This document shows positions 22,048 through 32,483 of a stretch of 64,000 nucleotides of DNA, piece by piece. The stretch lies in assembly GCA_008704415.1 (NCBI GenBank), contig VXIS01000214.1, positions 20,965 to 84,964 on the forward strand, written 5' to 3'. Made by a program: the position numbers and the translations under genes. The stretch is from Sphaerosporella brunnea. Taxonomy: Eukaryota > Ascomycota > Pezizomycetes > Pezizales > Pyronemataceae. The notes beneath the pieces are model-generated. The model was not told the origin of the DNA and searched no databases. It saw nothing but the letters and a program-made list of their open reading frames with translations. Each line of letters opens with the position of its first letter. Positions within the stretch are counted from its first letter, which is position 1.

Positions 22048-22075
22048 ACGGGTCGGTTTGAAGCCGCTTGCACCA
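22048..22075 (-). repeat. Right terminal inverted repeat of DDE transposon
   Basis: 28 bp, exact inverse of the left end, followed by TA. Just inside it lies a short direct repeat, CTCAGCGA, twice. Confidence 0.95.
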
Positions 22076-22077
22076 TA

Positions 22078-23783
22078 ACACTGGGTTCGTGTGCACATTT
22101 TCAACGCTATGAAGATTACATCTTGTTTAATTGCTGTCCAAACAGTACGAGGTAGGGATTGGCGGCGGCAGCATGGGATTGTCGATGTCCTCGCCAAGGA
22201 GGTCTTCTGGCTGGCGTCATGGGTATCATCGAAGGGCCTGGTTACATCGTGAAAAAGACCATATGTTCAATCGCGCACCCTCTTCTGTTGGAAATGGGCA
22301 CGCCGTTAAAACACGACCGACAGAGCCGGCAACTGCAGGGCGCCTAACGCTTCCGTATACAGATGATCGCCAATGCCAACCCTCAGCCGAATCCCGTCAG
22401 CACCTCCGGTATATGCATATCAATGAAGCTCTGAGTCACCTGGACTTCCACGTCCATCTGAAGCTGCACGCCTTGACGCTTTCTCAACTCGAGGAGCGCG
22501 AGCTCGTTGGCATGACCTAGGAACGTCATCTGATTGATAGGTTTGAACCGCGACGCACTTCCTGTACTCGGGCACCTGGGTATGGAGTCCCGGATCGTGC
22601 CAATTGCGATGCCCATGGAGTCCCGGATCGTGCCAATTGCGATGCGCGGCAGGGTGCTTGGAGAAACTGAAAGTAAAAGTTTGCGCGCCCCGCACGAGCG
22701 ATCAGGAATGGCTGTACCAGCTCTTCAGGTTGGCTACCCTCGATCCGCAGATCCGCCCTGTCCCATTCCGGAACTGTGGCATCGGCTTCAGGACTCCAGG
22801 GTTCCAGCGTTCAGCGGTGGATTACGCACCGCGACCACAGTGCTGCTGCTGAAGCTCGGACGTGCGCACGATACGGCGAGCGGGTACTACGGCCATGCTG
22901 GGGTGGTCACAAAGTCCCAGTGGATCGGCCGCTCGAGCCTCGTGGACTTTCGCAGGTAGTGTGGCGAGAGGAACGCAATTACCGGCCAGTCTGCAGGGCA
23001 ATGCAGTCGCTGCACATATCTACGACCGCCTCGCAGTCGACATTCAATTTTTCCGGTATGGCTCGGAGGGTCGGTCACTCGACGTCTGCATTCTTGCTCC
23101 GGGGATGGGGCCTATGCGCAAGGTCCAGGAAATGTTCGTTGGATACAGTGGACGAGTTCCATCCGTTTCATTGGTGTATTTTCGTTCTATGGCACCGCGT
23201 TTCTCTTCCCACAGCCAGATTGGGAAACATCAGTCTTCTATAGCCGTGTTTTATCAACGAGCAATCGAAACTCGAACAGAAAGGAAAGCACAAAACCCAG
23301 GCTGGTTTTTGATTGGCTATCTGTACCCTGGCGGTGCCGTCTCTGAGTCCACAGGGGGAGCCAACCGCTGCCGCCTGTTTGCCGCAAGCGCACCAACACT
23401 GATGCTATACGTTCTTTGGCGCGCATTTGGACACTTCCACACAGCAGGAATATCAAGATGGGAAGCCGGCCCGTGCGGAATGTACTGATGCGTCCAAAGT
23501 TCACAATATTTCGCGACAAATATGAATGGCATGCCATTTTTTTTGAGCCGAACCTGCGACTGACTGCCTTGCAGGACCACCATCGCTTTGTCTGCCCACA
23601 ACAGAAGGTGCGAAGATATGTGAAGGTCGTGAAATGTATGGCGGGATATGTATATCCCGAGTGCCAATATGGCAACACAGTCAAGATGTAGTATGCGGTT
23701 TTGGGGTAGGCGCGGTCGACATCTGCGGCGGCGGGTGGGTCTGGCAATGCCATTGATGCGTCCTCTGATGAATGGCGAGAATA
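22078..23783. other. 1.7 kb with open frames but no recognised gene
   Basis: Two perfect-to-near-perfect 33-bp tandem copies lie at 22582-22614 and 22615-22647 (ATGGAGTCCCGGATCGTG...). A forward frame at 22862-23488 and overlapping reverse frames at 23238-23816 are open for 190-210 codons, but neither shows domain-like sequence. A reverse frame ending at 22383 has a plausible helical stretch (NELALLELRKRQGV). I cannot tell which, if any, is expressed. Confidence 0.3.
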
Positions 23784-23785
23784 TA

Positions 23786-23971
23786 CAGTAGAGTCTCTAT
23801 ATAAGAATACGTTCATATAAGAATATACGCCCTATAAGAATATGGGTGGCCGGTCCCAACCGCTTTTGTATGTGACAAGCCACTCTCTCTATAAGAATTT
23901 GCACTTTATAAGAATACGCCTCAGCGGTCCCGACCGTATTTTTTTTTTTTTTTTATCTAGAGACTCTACTG
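23786..23971. mobile_element. 186-bp pogo/Tc1-like MITE
   Basis: Perfect 13-bp terminal inverted repeats, CAGTAGAGTCTCT at 23786 and AGAGACTCTACTG ending 23971. A TA precedes the left end; the right flank is TG, a likely mutated TA. The interior repeats TATAAGAATA several times and carries a pair of related 20-bp blocks (CGGTCCCAACCG and CGGTCCCGACCG) and a long T-run. The CAGTAGAG... ends and TA target resemble pogo-like elements. It has no coding capacity. Confidence 0.75.
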
Positions 23972-25378
23972 TGTTCAGACATCAGGGCTAGGTGATTGTA
24001 GCCCAGATCGAGTGCACTTTCGCTAAACGATCACTAAACTGCTTGGGTAGTCAATATCCGGCCCTTACCGTAGGTTTTGGAACATGGAGAAGCCGCCGGT
24101 GGGTGATCCAGATCAGTATTGTGAATGGACAGCCCAAAATTTTGAAGCCAGCCCATCGTTGGAACTCGGCAGCCAGCCTCGTCGCCGGTTCAGCACACCC
24201 AAATAGTTGAAAGTGAAGCAGATGTGCGACTCTTCCAGATGCCACATGAAGTGACCCGCGACCATCCCACTCGCTCTGACCAGTGCGCACACAAACTACT
24301 GCGTAACAGCACATTCGCTAACTGGGCTGTTATCGATTTTACATGAGTCCGGGCTTGACTGTTCTAGAAGCCTGATCGCTAACAGCTCAGCCCGCGGGCT
24401 GCCTGACGATTGACAACACTGATGGATATGCATCTAACTACTGGGAGCGTATTTTCAAACATATCATTGCAATCAGTGAGTGCAACCTGATCCAACATGC
24501 TTTGCCTAGATCTGGTCGAACCTCTGCCAAATAACCAACCTGGACTGGACGTGGAACGAACGGACTTTGGCGCAGGAGATAGGACGATCGATGATGGTGA
24601 ATCGTGATTTGGTGATGTGCGTGAGGCCAAACCAATCCTGGGGAATGGTGAGTCTCCACCGGGCCGAGGTGGCTTATGAAAATGATGGTTGTTCTACCTA
24701 TGCCGTGCTGAAGGAGGTGGGTTGATTATCAATTGTGGACCTCTTTGGTGACCAGAGACGCCAATGCTCAAAGGCGTGCGGTCACCGCGGCCATGAAAAC
24801 GTAGGCGCGTGGCGAGAGGATTTCAGACCGTGATTGGGTCGTCAGATTCGCTACGCCGATGCATGGTTTGGCCCTACCAACCGGCACGATCAGCAACGCA
24901 TCGAGGCCAAATTAGATTCCACTCCGAATTCACCACTCGTTCGGCAGAGCGCTTGAGATCTCGGGATGATCCTGACGGGGTCCTCAACTCTTCCCACTCC
25001 TTCCCCTCGCAACTAGCCACAGCCTCATTACGCTTAGATCTGTTTGATACGCGTTAAACTGGAAAAACATGTCACCACGTGAAACCAACAATGAGAAGCT
25101 CGCACCAGTTTATGAAATACGAGCAGTGGGTGGTCCATATCGGACGTAACAGGGCGGCGTATAACTATATGGCCGAAGGCCAGGTTGAATTTGCTCAAGT
25201 ACCTTACAAAACGTCGGCATGCAGAAATTGTTCGCGATTCAGCGCACCACTCCACTGCCACCACTACCCTCCAGTTGGGACCATCTGTGGTCCGGAACGT
25301 GCAAACGGCCAAAAAAGATTTGCTCTGCGATTGCCATATCAGTGACTGTCATGCGGAACAGAACGATGCGGGCGGCGA
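23972..25378. other. No gene recognised; short MITE relic
   Basis: The stretch at about 24305-24413 ends GACGATTGACAACACTG and contains CAGCCCGCGGGCTG. This matches the CAGTGTT(C/G)TCA-style ends and GC-rich subtermini of the MITE at 6744 and looks like a decayed relative. Otherwise only short frames are seen. Confidence 0.3.
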
Positions 25379-25864
25379 TCACGTACTAGTCCAATCGAGT
25401 TCGCAAGTAATATCGCCAGGCCTCAGCCAAGAACGGAGGCGATTAATGTCACTGGCCAGCCACATTGCACGCATATCGGGAAAGGAACAAGCGAAGTGGG
25501 TAGCCAAATCTCGCTGATACAGTCGAAAACGATGTTTTTCCTCTTCCAGGGGGTCTTCCAAGGCGGGCGCACGGAGGAAAGCGGCGCGTCGGACAATGGA
25601 GCGCAGCTGACATTGCAGCTGGATGCGACGGACTCTCAAAGCTCTACGCTTCAGGACCTCCAGCTGCTCCAAAGCCACACGTCTCAGAAGGGCTTTTCTG
25701 TGGGCTCTCCACACTTGAGATGCGGCCGGGACTGCACGGATGAAAGGGCGTACACGGGAATCGATGACGGGAAGGTCAACTTCGTGGAGGTGCAAAAGAG
25801 CGGCAAGTATCTCGGCGAGGATGTCCAACGGCAGGCGCTGGATGGTCATGGTTCGGGGAGGCAT
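25379..25864 (-). CDS. F-box-like protein
   Basis: A reverse start at 25864 gives MPPRTMTIQRLPLDILAEIL, a typical fungal F-box opening (LP-x2-ILxxIL), then a helix-rich, Arg/Leu-rich protein of about 161 residues. It includes a predicted helical run with RRVALEQLEVLKRRAL and ends at 25379. An upstream in-frame extension reaches 26032, but this ATG sits directly before the conserved F-box start. F-box proteins bind SKP1 in SCF ubiquitin ligases. No LRR, WD40 or ankyrin part is visible, so the substrate side is unknown. The protein is short for the family and may be a fragment. Confidence 0.5.
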   Translation of the reverse strand: MPPRTMTIQRLPLDILAEILAALLHLHEVDLPVIDSRVRPFIRAVPAASQVWRAHRKALLRRVALEQLEVLKRRALRVRRIQLQCQLRSIVRRAAFLRAPALEDPLEEEKHRFRLYQRDLATHFACSFPDMRAMWLASDINRLRSWLRPGDITCELDWTST

Positions 25865-26603
25865 GTTAGGGCGAGGTTTACCCGCGTGGATCGTCGCATC
25901 ATCGGAGCCCTTGTACGCGTTGTTTGACAGTGGGAAGCAGGCGTTTTCGATTCCAGACACGTTGCGCGACACCGAGAACGCTGGCTGCGCAGGTGGGCGA
26001 TCATTCAAGTCGCGTGTAGTCGTGGACGACATCGGATCGGAACCTCAGGAGTGGAGGTGTTCGCAACGGCTTGATGGGTGCGATGGATGAAGGAGTTGGC
26101 TATCGTGGCCGGCGTTGTAGGCGATGAGGTGCGACGCGTGGTGGGTGGTGTTGCGGTGTCGCGCTTGCGGCTTGTTGCAGTGTTGAGTAAACAAACAACT
26201 TCGGCTAGCGTGGATGCGTTACCTTGGCAACGCTTTGTCAGCACGTTGAGTGTGGTAACGCGGCGAACTCGCGCGGACAACAACCCCCCTCATGCAACCA
26301 AAACTCGACGACACAACAAAAGAAAGAATTTATCCAATAACCGTACAAATAGAGACAAAGAGGCAGAGAACAATCGTCGGTTTGCCAATTTTGACTTGGT
26401 GTTGTAGTTGTGAAGTTATAAGGGTTTGAAAAATACAATTTTAGTATCAGTGGCCGAAGTTATAAACATGACTAAGGGATACCTGATGTAACAAGTAACC
26501 CAATAGGGCAATACGAGTGAGATACTGTGCACCGCAGCGAGGCTAAAAACGTCTAATCAACCACAAGTTTTCGCATTGCTAAAGAAAACTAACTCTTTAG
26601 TAC
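25865..26603. other. No gene recognised
   Basis: Probably the 5' region of the reverse-strand F-box-like gene, followed by AT-richer intergenic DNA. Nothing else can be supported. Confidence 0.3.
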
Positions 26604-27511
26604 TAGTGATGGACACGAGCCAGCTCGAATCAATCCTCCCAGGCCAGCTCGAGCTGGCTCGTCTCGGAGAGGCAGAGGCTCGGGATCGCGTCCGAGCATT
26701 GGGTGAGCGCGAACTACAGCTCGAGCTGTTCCGCTTTACCAGACTTTAAGCTGGCGGACTCTGTCAATCCTAGGTGATAGTATCCAATGTATCCAAGAAT
26801 ATCAACCGAATAATGACTGGCCACAATTCCTCGGCGTCCCCATCGTTCTCATTGTCTAGGAGTGATTCCTGATGTGTATCTGGGACCGGAACCTCATCTC
26901 AACTGTCAATCTCGCCCGCATCCTCCTTGCTTGACCGTTTACGTTCCCACTGCTCCAAAAAATCCTTCTTCAACCAGCATGGAGCAACAACCAAGCACTA
27001 CTTGAGGTCTCCAAGAGCCTGTTTCGCTTTTTGGTGATAAGATCTCCAGGTTGGGAGAAAAGACTCTCAGCCAGGATACTCGTGGTATAGAGGGATATTG
27101 GCAAGCATTCAGTGAGTATACCCCAGTTCCCTGATAGCTTTTTAGAATAAGCAGCACGCTCATCTGGAGGCAGTGCACCCATTAATTCGTGTTCCATAGT
27201 TCTGCTGGTGATGATGGACGGTGGAAGGTAGTATGTAGTATTGGGCGTTAATTGTTGCGCCAGGAAGCGCGACAGCAACAAGTAACTCGAAGTTTCTATG
27301 ACGCAGTGAATTTCATCATTTTAAAACACTCGCTATAATTTTCATTCCCATCAACCCTCCCCATCCCCATCATGCTGAAAACTCGAGCTGGCGAGCCGAT
27401 CCTCACCCTTAGCTCGAGCCATCTCGGGTCGTAGAGGACGAAGGATGAGACCAGCTTGTCCCATCAGCTCGAGTTGCTAGCTCGAGCTGGCTCGGCTGGT
27501 TCCCATCACTG
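26604..27511 (-). mobile_element. Decayed hAT element
   Basis: The left end reads TAGTGATGGACACGAGCC; the right end, reversed, reads CAGTGATGGGAACCAGCC. Both run into GCTCGAGC-rich subterminal sequence like that at 4774-5528. No exact 8-bp target duplication is seen. The interior encodes the C-terminal end of a hAT transposase on the reverse strand, which links the whole CAGTGATGG family to hAT. Confidence 0.7.
26880..27281 (-). pseudogene. hAT transposase C-terminal dimerisation fragment
   Basis: The reverse frame reads SILAESLFSQPGDLITKKRNRL, close to the SER-x-FS..G.....KR..L signature of the hAT C-terminal dimerisation domain. It is preceded by LPPSIITSRTMEHELMG and followed, one frame over, by CWLKKDFLEQWERKR. 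The expected Arg of SER is Ser here. The RNase-H-like catalytic core is missing and the frame is broken near 26985, so this is a relic rather than a working enzyme. Confidence 0.65.
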
Positions 27512-28696
27512 GAGATATAACAAAAGAGTCCGTCCCCAAGGATGCGGACCGACTAACAACCAGTAGCAGGGCGAGAGGAACGACTGATCAGTAAATAACG
27601 CATACTACCTTCCCAATACACTGTAATCATCAGTGATATCAAACGCGCAGTCCCATTCGTCCCTGGACCAGAGTTAACATTACGCTTTTCCACGGAAGAC
27701 GCCACGGCTACGTTGACCATCCCGCACCTTCCTAGCCAACACTCTCATCAGGGATCACAAATCGGCCGCGTTCTGGGCGGCGGTCTTAACTGTTAGGCGT
27801 CGACGGGTAACACCAAACATTTTGAAATGGCACAGAGAAAATCTGACTTCGTAAATAAAACACATCATTGCCATTGGCACAATGTTCGAGGCTTCAGGGA
27901 AGCGGTTTCGGTAGCTCTGGCCGTTGATTTTTTTCTGTCTGTTCTTGTGGCTCTTCACGAAGTGTGGTATTTGAGTTGTATGCGCTCCTGCTGATCACGC
28001 TCAGCTATATTGTCAACTCAATATGGGCTCGAACACACTATATCGCTTGGCGCTGAGGGTCCCTAGCCTTGACTGAGCAGCGATTAGACACCACGCGTGC
28101 GTGTCTATACGCACGTCGTCAGGTCGGGCGATATTCAGTATAACACCATGTTGTCGTTCTGTGCAAGAAGAGCTGTGAAAAAGGAACCGTGGGTGGCGAT
28201 GGCGGTCAGGTGTGGAGAACGGATATGAACGTATGCAGCAGCTTCTGGCGTAAGCTACGATGGGGCAGTCTGTGGCCGCGGAGTATGATTCATCATCACC
28301 TCTGAAGAGGAGTTAGAGGAGGTGGTGTGACTCGGCCCTAGCGGCCTCGCATTTGAGTTATAGTTACGGGCCTGTTTCTTTCTTTTGTCCTGTTTACAAC
28401 ACCTTTCTTTTGTCTGGTTTTTGGTATTTCGGGTGCCCGTAGTTGGCCTATGAGAGAGTATCAATATGTGGGTATACAGGATGACGGTGGCGGAGATAGG
28501 GGTCTGCCACGATTGTTCGCAATGGAGTACGGAATAAACATCACAATGCACAAAGCGCACCCTGTTGTGTGTGGTGGAGCTCACAAGTTGCAAGGTTCAC
28601 ACTTTGGCCGCAGTCAACTGGTGTCCTGTTGTTGCCTCGTGGTGAAGTAAGGCAGCCTCGTAGTTGCCGGCTGGAAACAAACCTTTGCACAGTTTT
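27512..28696. other. No gene recognised
   Basis: Intergenic sequence between the hAT relic and the solo LTR. Open frames are short and lack recognisable motifs. Confidence 0.35.
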
Positions 28697-29159
28697 TGTA
28701 AGATCATTACACTTACTATGGTTTCTTTCTTACGTATTTACTTACTAAAGATAGTAGCGATGGTATGATGTCCGTATTCTACGAGTTTCTTTACCATTCT
28801 TTCCCACGTCGTTTGGAATCATATAGCTCTCACAAGGCAGACTGTGTAGGTCTTATGACCATCATTTCCTTGTTTTACGAAGTTTCCACCAAGCTATGAC
28901 CCCATGTTATGACACCATGTATTTGACATCGTTGACTATAAAAGCTGTGAGCTTTTCCTACTTTCATTCTCTTTCTCTTCTTCCAATACGGCCTTTCGAG
29001 CAGCCCCGATTGTATCGACCATCACCAGTAAATACTGAGTTGATCAGTGACCTATTTTCGAGTATCCTCTTGGTATTTATCAGGTCTGGTACACAAAAGA
29101 TTCTGAGTTTATTTGCATCTGTGAAATAGGGGATCTTACAAGCTCACGAAAAGGTTACA
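28697..29159 (+). mobile_element. Solo LTR, copy 1 (intact, 463 bp)
   Basis: Begins TGTAAGATC and ends AAGGTTACA (TG...CA), flanked by the 5-bp target duplication GTTTT (28692-28696 and 29160-29164). It contains a TATA box (ACTATAAAAGC at about 28935) and an AATA-type polyadenylation region (GTAAATACTGAG), which set the plus orientation. No retrotransposon interior is next to it, so it is a solo LTR left by recombination. Confidence 0.9.
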
Positions 29160-29479
29160 GTTTTAATGCCACCGCGTTCGCGCCAGATAGCCTACGGTAG
29201 GCGACAACCCGTTATCTTGCGACACCCGCATCATCATTTAAGCAGCCAGCAATCTCATTACCTGCTTTGTCTTCTATCGTGGGTAAATGTCAGGTACAAG
29301 GATAAGTTACTGGTGCGAGAGCCGCGTTTGGGGACTATATTCTGCGCCCGCCTCTCCTAGAAACTTCCGTCATCATCTTCCTACACAACTACCATCTACA
29401 AACACAAGACACCAGGTCATCCGACCACCTCGTTCAGGCCGCACTGAACGCTTATAGCGTTGCGGTGCAGCGCTACAAG

Positions 29480-29930
29480 ATGCTTGCAGAGCTCCTCCCT
29501 CCGGCCATTCGGCCGCCCGTGCTGGCAGGCTTTCAGCACCGCCAAAACAGATGGGCAATTCAACGCAGCACCGCTGACGTCCGCAAAGTCATCGCGCGTA
29601 TGGAGAGCCAACTCACAGGTTTGCATCCACAGTTTGCAACTCCGCTGGCTACTCCTATTCTGGCGATCGACCACCCCGACGGGCGTGTTCAAGAGACCGT
29701 CGCGTCCACCCCTGCCGAGGAGATCGATGCCGTTGTGCGCGTCGGAGTTCGATCCCCGACGCCGCCATCGACATGTCTCGCCTGGTTAACACGCTCAAGG
29801 CTGATGGAGCGAGCCCTGCTGTCTTTAAGACGGTGTATACCACCTTCTTGCGTGGTGTTAAGGATGAAGCGACGTTCCCAGACGTGGAATCCGGAGCGAC
29901 GAGCAACCACGATGACTGAGAGTTTGCAGC
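29480..29930 (+). pseudogene. Unknown protein gene with a frameshift
   Basis: A forward frame from about 29412 reads through DHLVQAALNAYSVAVQRYKM and on past the first ATG at 29480 (MLAELLPPAIRPP), then DVRKVIARMESQL, in a helical, soluble-looking sequence. At about 29745 the coding signal moves to another frame (AAIDMSRLVNTLKADGAS, then FKTVYTTFLRGVKDEATF), ending at a TGA near 29920. A one-base shift in GGAGTTCGATCC would explain this; no fitting intron is seen. No domain is recognised. It lies about 250 bp downstream of a solo LTR, whose promoter faces it. Confidence 0.4.
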
Positions 29931-30335
29931 AGGAGACGGTAACTGGGACCGGTGGATTGTGTCTGATGACTAGTACGGGTGCAATTGGCGGTTCGACTGC
30001 TTGATGTACTTATCTCATAATATTGCACTTTTGCTGTATGATCGATATATATGTGACTGCCCTGGAGCACCCGACTGGCAGAGCTCAGCGGCATGAGTGT
30101 GGTAGCAGTTGGTGGGGGTTGCTGTGCATATTTCAGCGCTTTTGAAGGGAACCGAGCATGATGGCCGATAATACTATGGGTACTACCCGCTGCAGTTGCC
30201 GCGATCGGCCTCTCTCTGCATTCGATGAAGGTTAACTCTTCCGTCCGGCTCGCCATGCGGTGAGTTGGAGTTACTTGGCGGGGAGAGAACAACTACATCT
30301 TGCCACGCCGTTGGAAGCAATGCGCCGACCCTGCC

Positions 30336-30774
30336 TGTAACCTTTTCGTGAGTTTATAGGATCCGCTATCTGACGGGTGCAAAGAGGCGGAAAACCGTTC
30401 GTGTAATAAATACCAAGAGGACACTCGAAAACAGGGCACTGATCAGCTGCTGCTCGAAAGGCCGTATCGAAAGCACAGCAAGAGAATGAATGTTTGAAAT
30501 GGTCGCAACCTATATACCCAACGATGCAAAATACATCATGTCACAACGTGAGGCGATAGCTTGGTGGCAAGTTCGTAAAACAAGGAAATGATGGTATGGT
30601 CATCAGATCTACACAGTCTGCCTTGCCAAGGATAGGAGATTCCAAACGACGTAGTCAAGAAAGGTAGAGAAACTCATAGAATACTGAGATCATACTATCG
30701 TTACCACGCCGTAGTTTTGTAGCTTTCGTAAGGAACTGCGTAAGAAAAACCATCCTGCGTGTAATAATCTTACA
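30336..30774 (-). mobile_element. Solo LTR, copy 2
   Basis: Reverse-strand member of the same family: on the plus strand it starts TGTAACCTTTTCGTGAG and ends AATCTTACA. Similarity to copy 1 runs over the whole length with about a fifth of positions changed. Flanking pentamers (CTGCC and CCGGT) do not match, so a target duplication is not preserved. Confidence 0.85.
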
Positions 30775-31114
30775 CCGGTTATGGGCTCAAGCTGGCGATA
30801 TCGTCTGGCTCTGAATGTCTCTATCCTGGGTAGTGATGGCAGACTACGCGTTTGCAACCGGCGGTGCTGCTGAAGAACCGAACCTGACAAGAAAACACCT
30901 GTGGGGCCGCCCGTTCATCAAGTTGATGCACGACGATACAAACAGACGTCACGCTGAAAGACAGAATGCATTTGACTGTGAGCGGAAACAAATCTCTTTA
31001 GATGCACAGTACGACAGACGCCAGATATCTCCCCAAAGCAGCATAGAACAGATCACCGGATTCGCCATTCTCACAAATACCCGGGAAAGGCTTCATGGAC
31101 CCAAAGTGAAACGC

Positions 31115-32483
31115 CTAGGTAACCACGCCCTCCGGCCACCATTCCTGATCGCTGCCATCGCTATAGTTCGAACTGGGGCTCGCAGGCAGACACTCCTCGT
31201 CGCTAGCGTCGCGAGCGCTTGAACTGTGACTCTCCACGTCGCTCGACGTCGGCGAGCTGCTCACCTCGACCTCTACGCTGTCATCGTGCACCGGCAACTG
31301 CTGCTCCGCCTCAGCTGCACTTCCCTCTGCGGCAGCATCATCAACCAGGATCTGAATATGTTCATGCAAGCCAGCGAACGAAACGAACGCCATAGCGTCG
31401 GCCATACAAGCGGGTAGCCCGGGGTGACCGATATCGCTCCAGCGGATATGGAATCCCTGGTGAGACTGCTGTGGCCACACTGGAGCGGAATCGACCACAG
31501 TTACCAGCGTGCACCGTTGCTTTCCCGTCGGGAGAGGAACAAGGCGAGAGGTGTACACGCTGGCTGTGGCGAGAACATATTTCCCATCGCGCTCAAGGAT
31601 GCGTTTATCTTCCGCGTCCAAGAGCAAGTCTGGCTGAGAGCGTATTATCCGTGCGACATTCCTCTCGGCTTTCTCCTGAATGGTAATTTTCGATTCAGCA
31701 CCTTCAGCAGCCGCCCGCAGGCGTCGTATCTCCTCTTTCACCATGCACTTGCGCCTACTCTTCACCTTAACCTGCACAATGTCTTCGTCGTAGCGCTCGC
31801 GCGTGAAGAGGTCGATGCAGATACCGTAGCGCACGCGGCCGCGGGTGCCCAAAAGGTACACGCGCAGTTTCTCCTTCACGTGGGCAGTCGCCTCCGCCAC
31901 GGCGACTTCCAACACCAGCCACGGCACTTTGTGAAGCCGGAATAGCAGCGAGCCGTCGGGGCGGAATGTGTCTGCGTGATTGCAGTGAACGTCGATTCCG
32001 CCGCAGACTCTGATCATGTGCTTCGGCCACGAAGAAGGCAGGAATGACGGCGCCTCGACCGCAGCAAGTATCTCGCTCATGAAGGGGTGGAGGATCACTT
32101 CGCGATCCTGGCTTGGGCCTGGCATCAGGACAGCCTCGAACGCATGCGTGCCCGCCGTGATGGCGCATCCGAGCGACTGAGTGAGATGCGAACGCGTCGG
32201 GAATCTGGCACCGGGGCGTGCGTGGACCGCAGCCTTGTTGGAACAGGTAGTTCGAGATGTCGGCGTATTCTTCGATGCTGGAGACCGCGATCGCGATGGG
32301 GATTGGACTGCCCACCAGGCGGGGGAGGGCTGCGTCGACGGCGTCATGCACGATGGCGAGACGCGCGTCTTCCGAAGAGACTGTTGACGAGTTGTGCGCA
32401 AGGTCAGGTGGGGGGTTGGCGATATTGGTCTTGCTCGACGGGCATGCTGACAGCGATGAACGATTGACCTTGGCTGGCCCCAT
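31115..32483 (-). CDS. Uma2-like PD-(D/E)XK nuclease-fold protein
   Basis: A start at 32483 (MGPAKVNRSS) opens an exon encoding SSIEEYADISNY. A possible 40-nt intron (32205-32244, GTTCCA..TGCCAG) restores frame with a long exon ending at 31115, giving about 442 residues; a frameshift is the alternative. The core resembles fungal Uma2-like restriction-endonuclease folds: RPDGSLLFR with the first acidic residue, then PWLVLEVAVAEA, where a consensus E-x-K would have Lys but Ala is present, then a helix and a strand GICIDLFTRE. This degenerate E-V-A form is what I recall for the fungal branch. A coiled coil (KEEIRRLRAAAEGAESK) and an acidic Ser-rich tail follow. Its role is unknown; relatives occur in transposon- and effector-linked genes. 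Confidence 0.6.

Larger units (their letters stand above)
19007..22075 (+). mobile_element. Complete Tc1/mariner-type DDE transposon (3069 bp)
   Basis: Perfect 28-bp terminal inverted repeats lie at 19007-19034 and 22048-22075, beginning TGGTGCAAGCGGC. Each end is bordered by TA (19005-19006 and 22076-22077), the target-site duplication of the Tc1/mariner superfamily. Between them lies one four-exon transposase gene on the plus strand with all three candidate catalytic acidic residues. The identity of the two ends and the open reading frame suggest recent transposition and possibly an active autonomous copy. Confidence 0.93.

Noticed and set aside
22862..23816. Overlapping long frames on both strands
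   Set aside because: Neither shows motifs or splice support; in this base composition long chance frames are common.
31767..32483. A separate gene in the second reverse frame at the nuclease locus
   Set aside because: Its N-terminal part is better explained as exon 1 of the nuclease-fold gene; beyond about 32205 it becomes Arg/Pro-rich shadow sequence.
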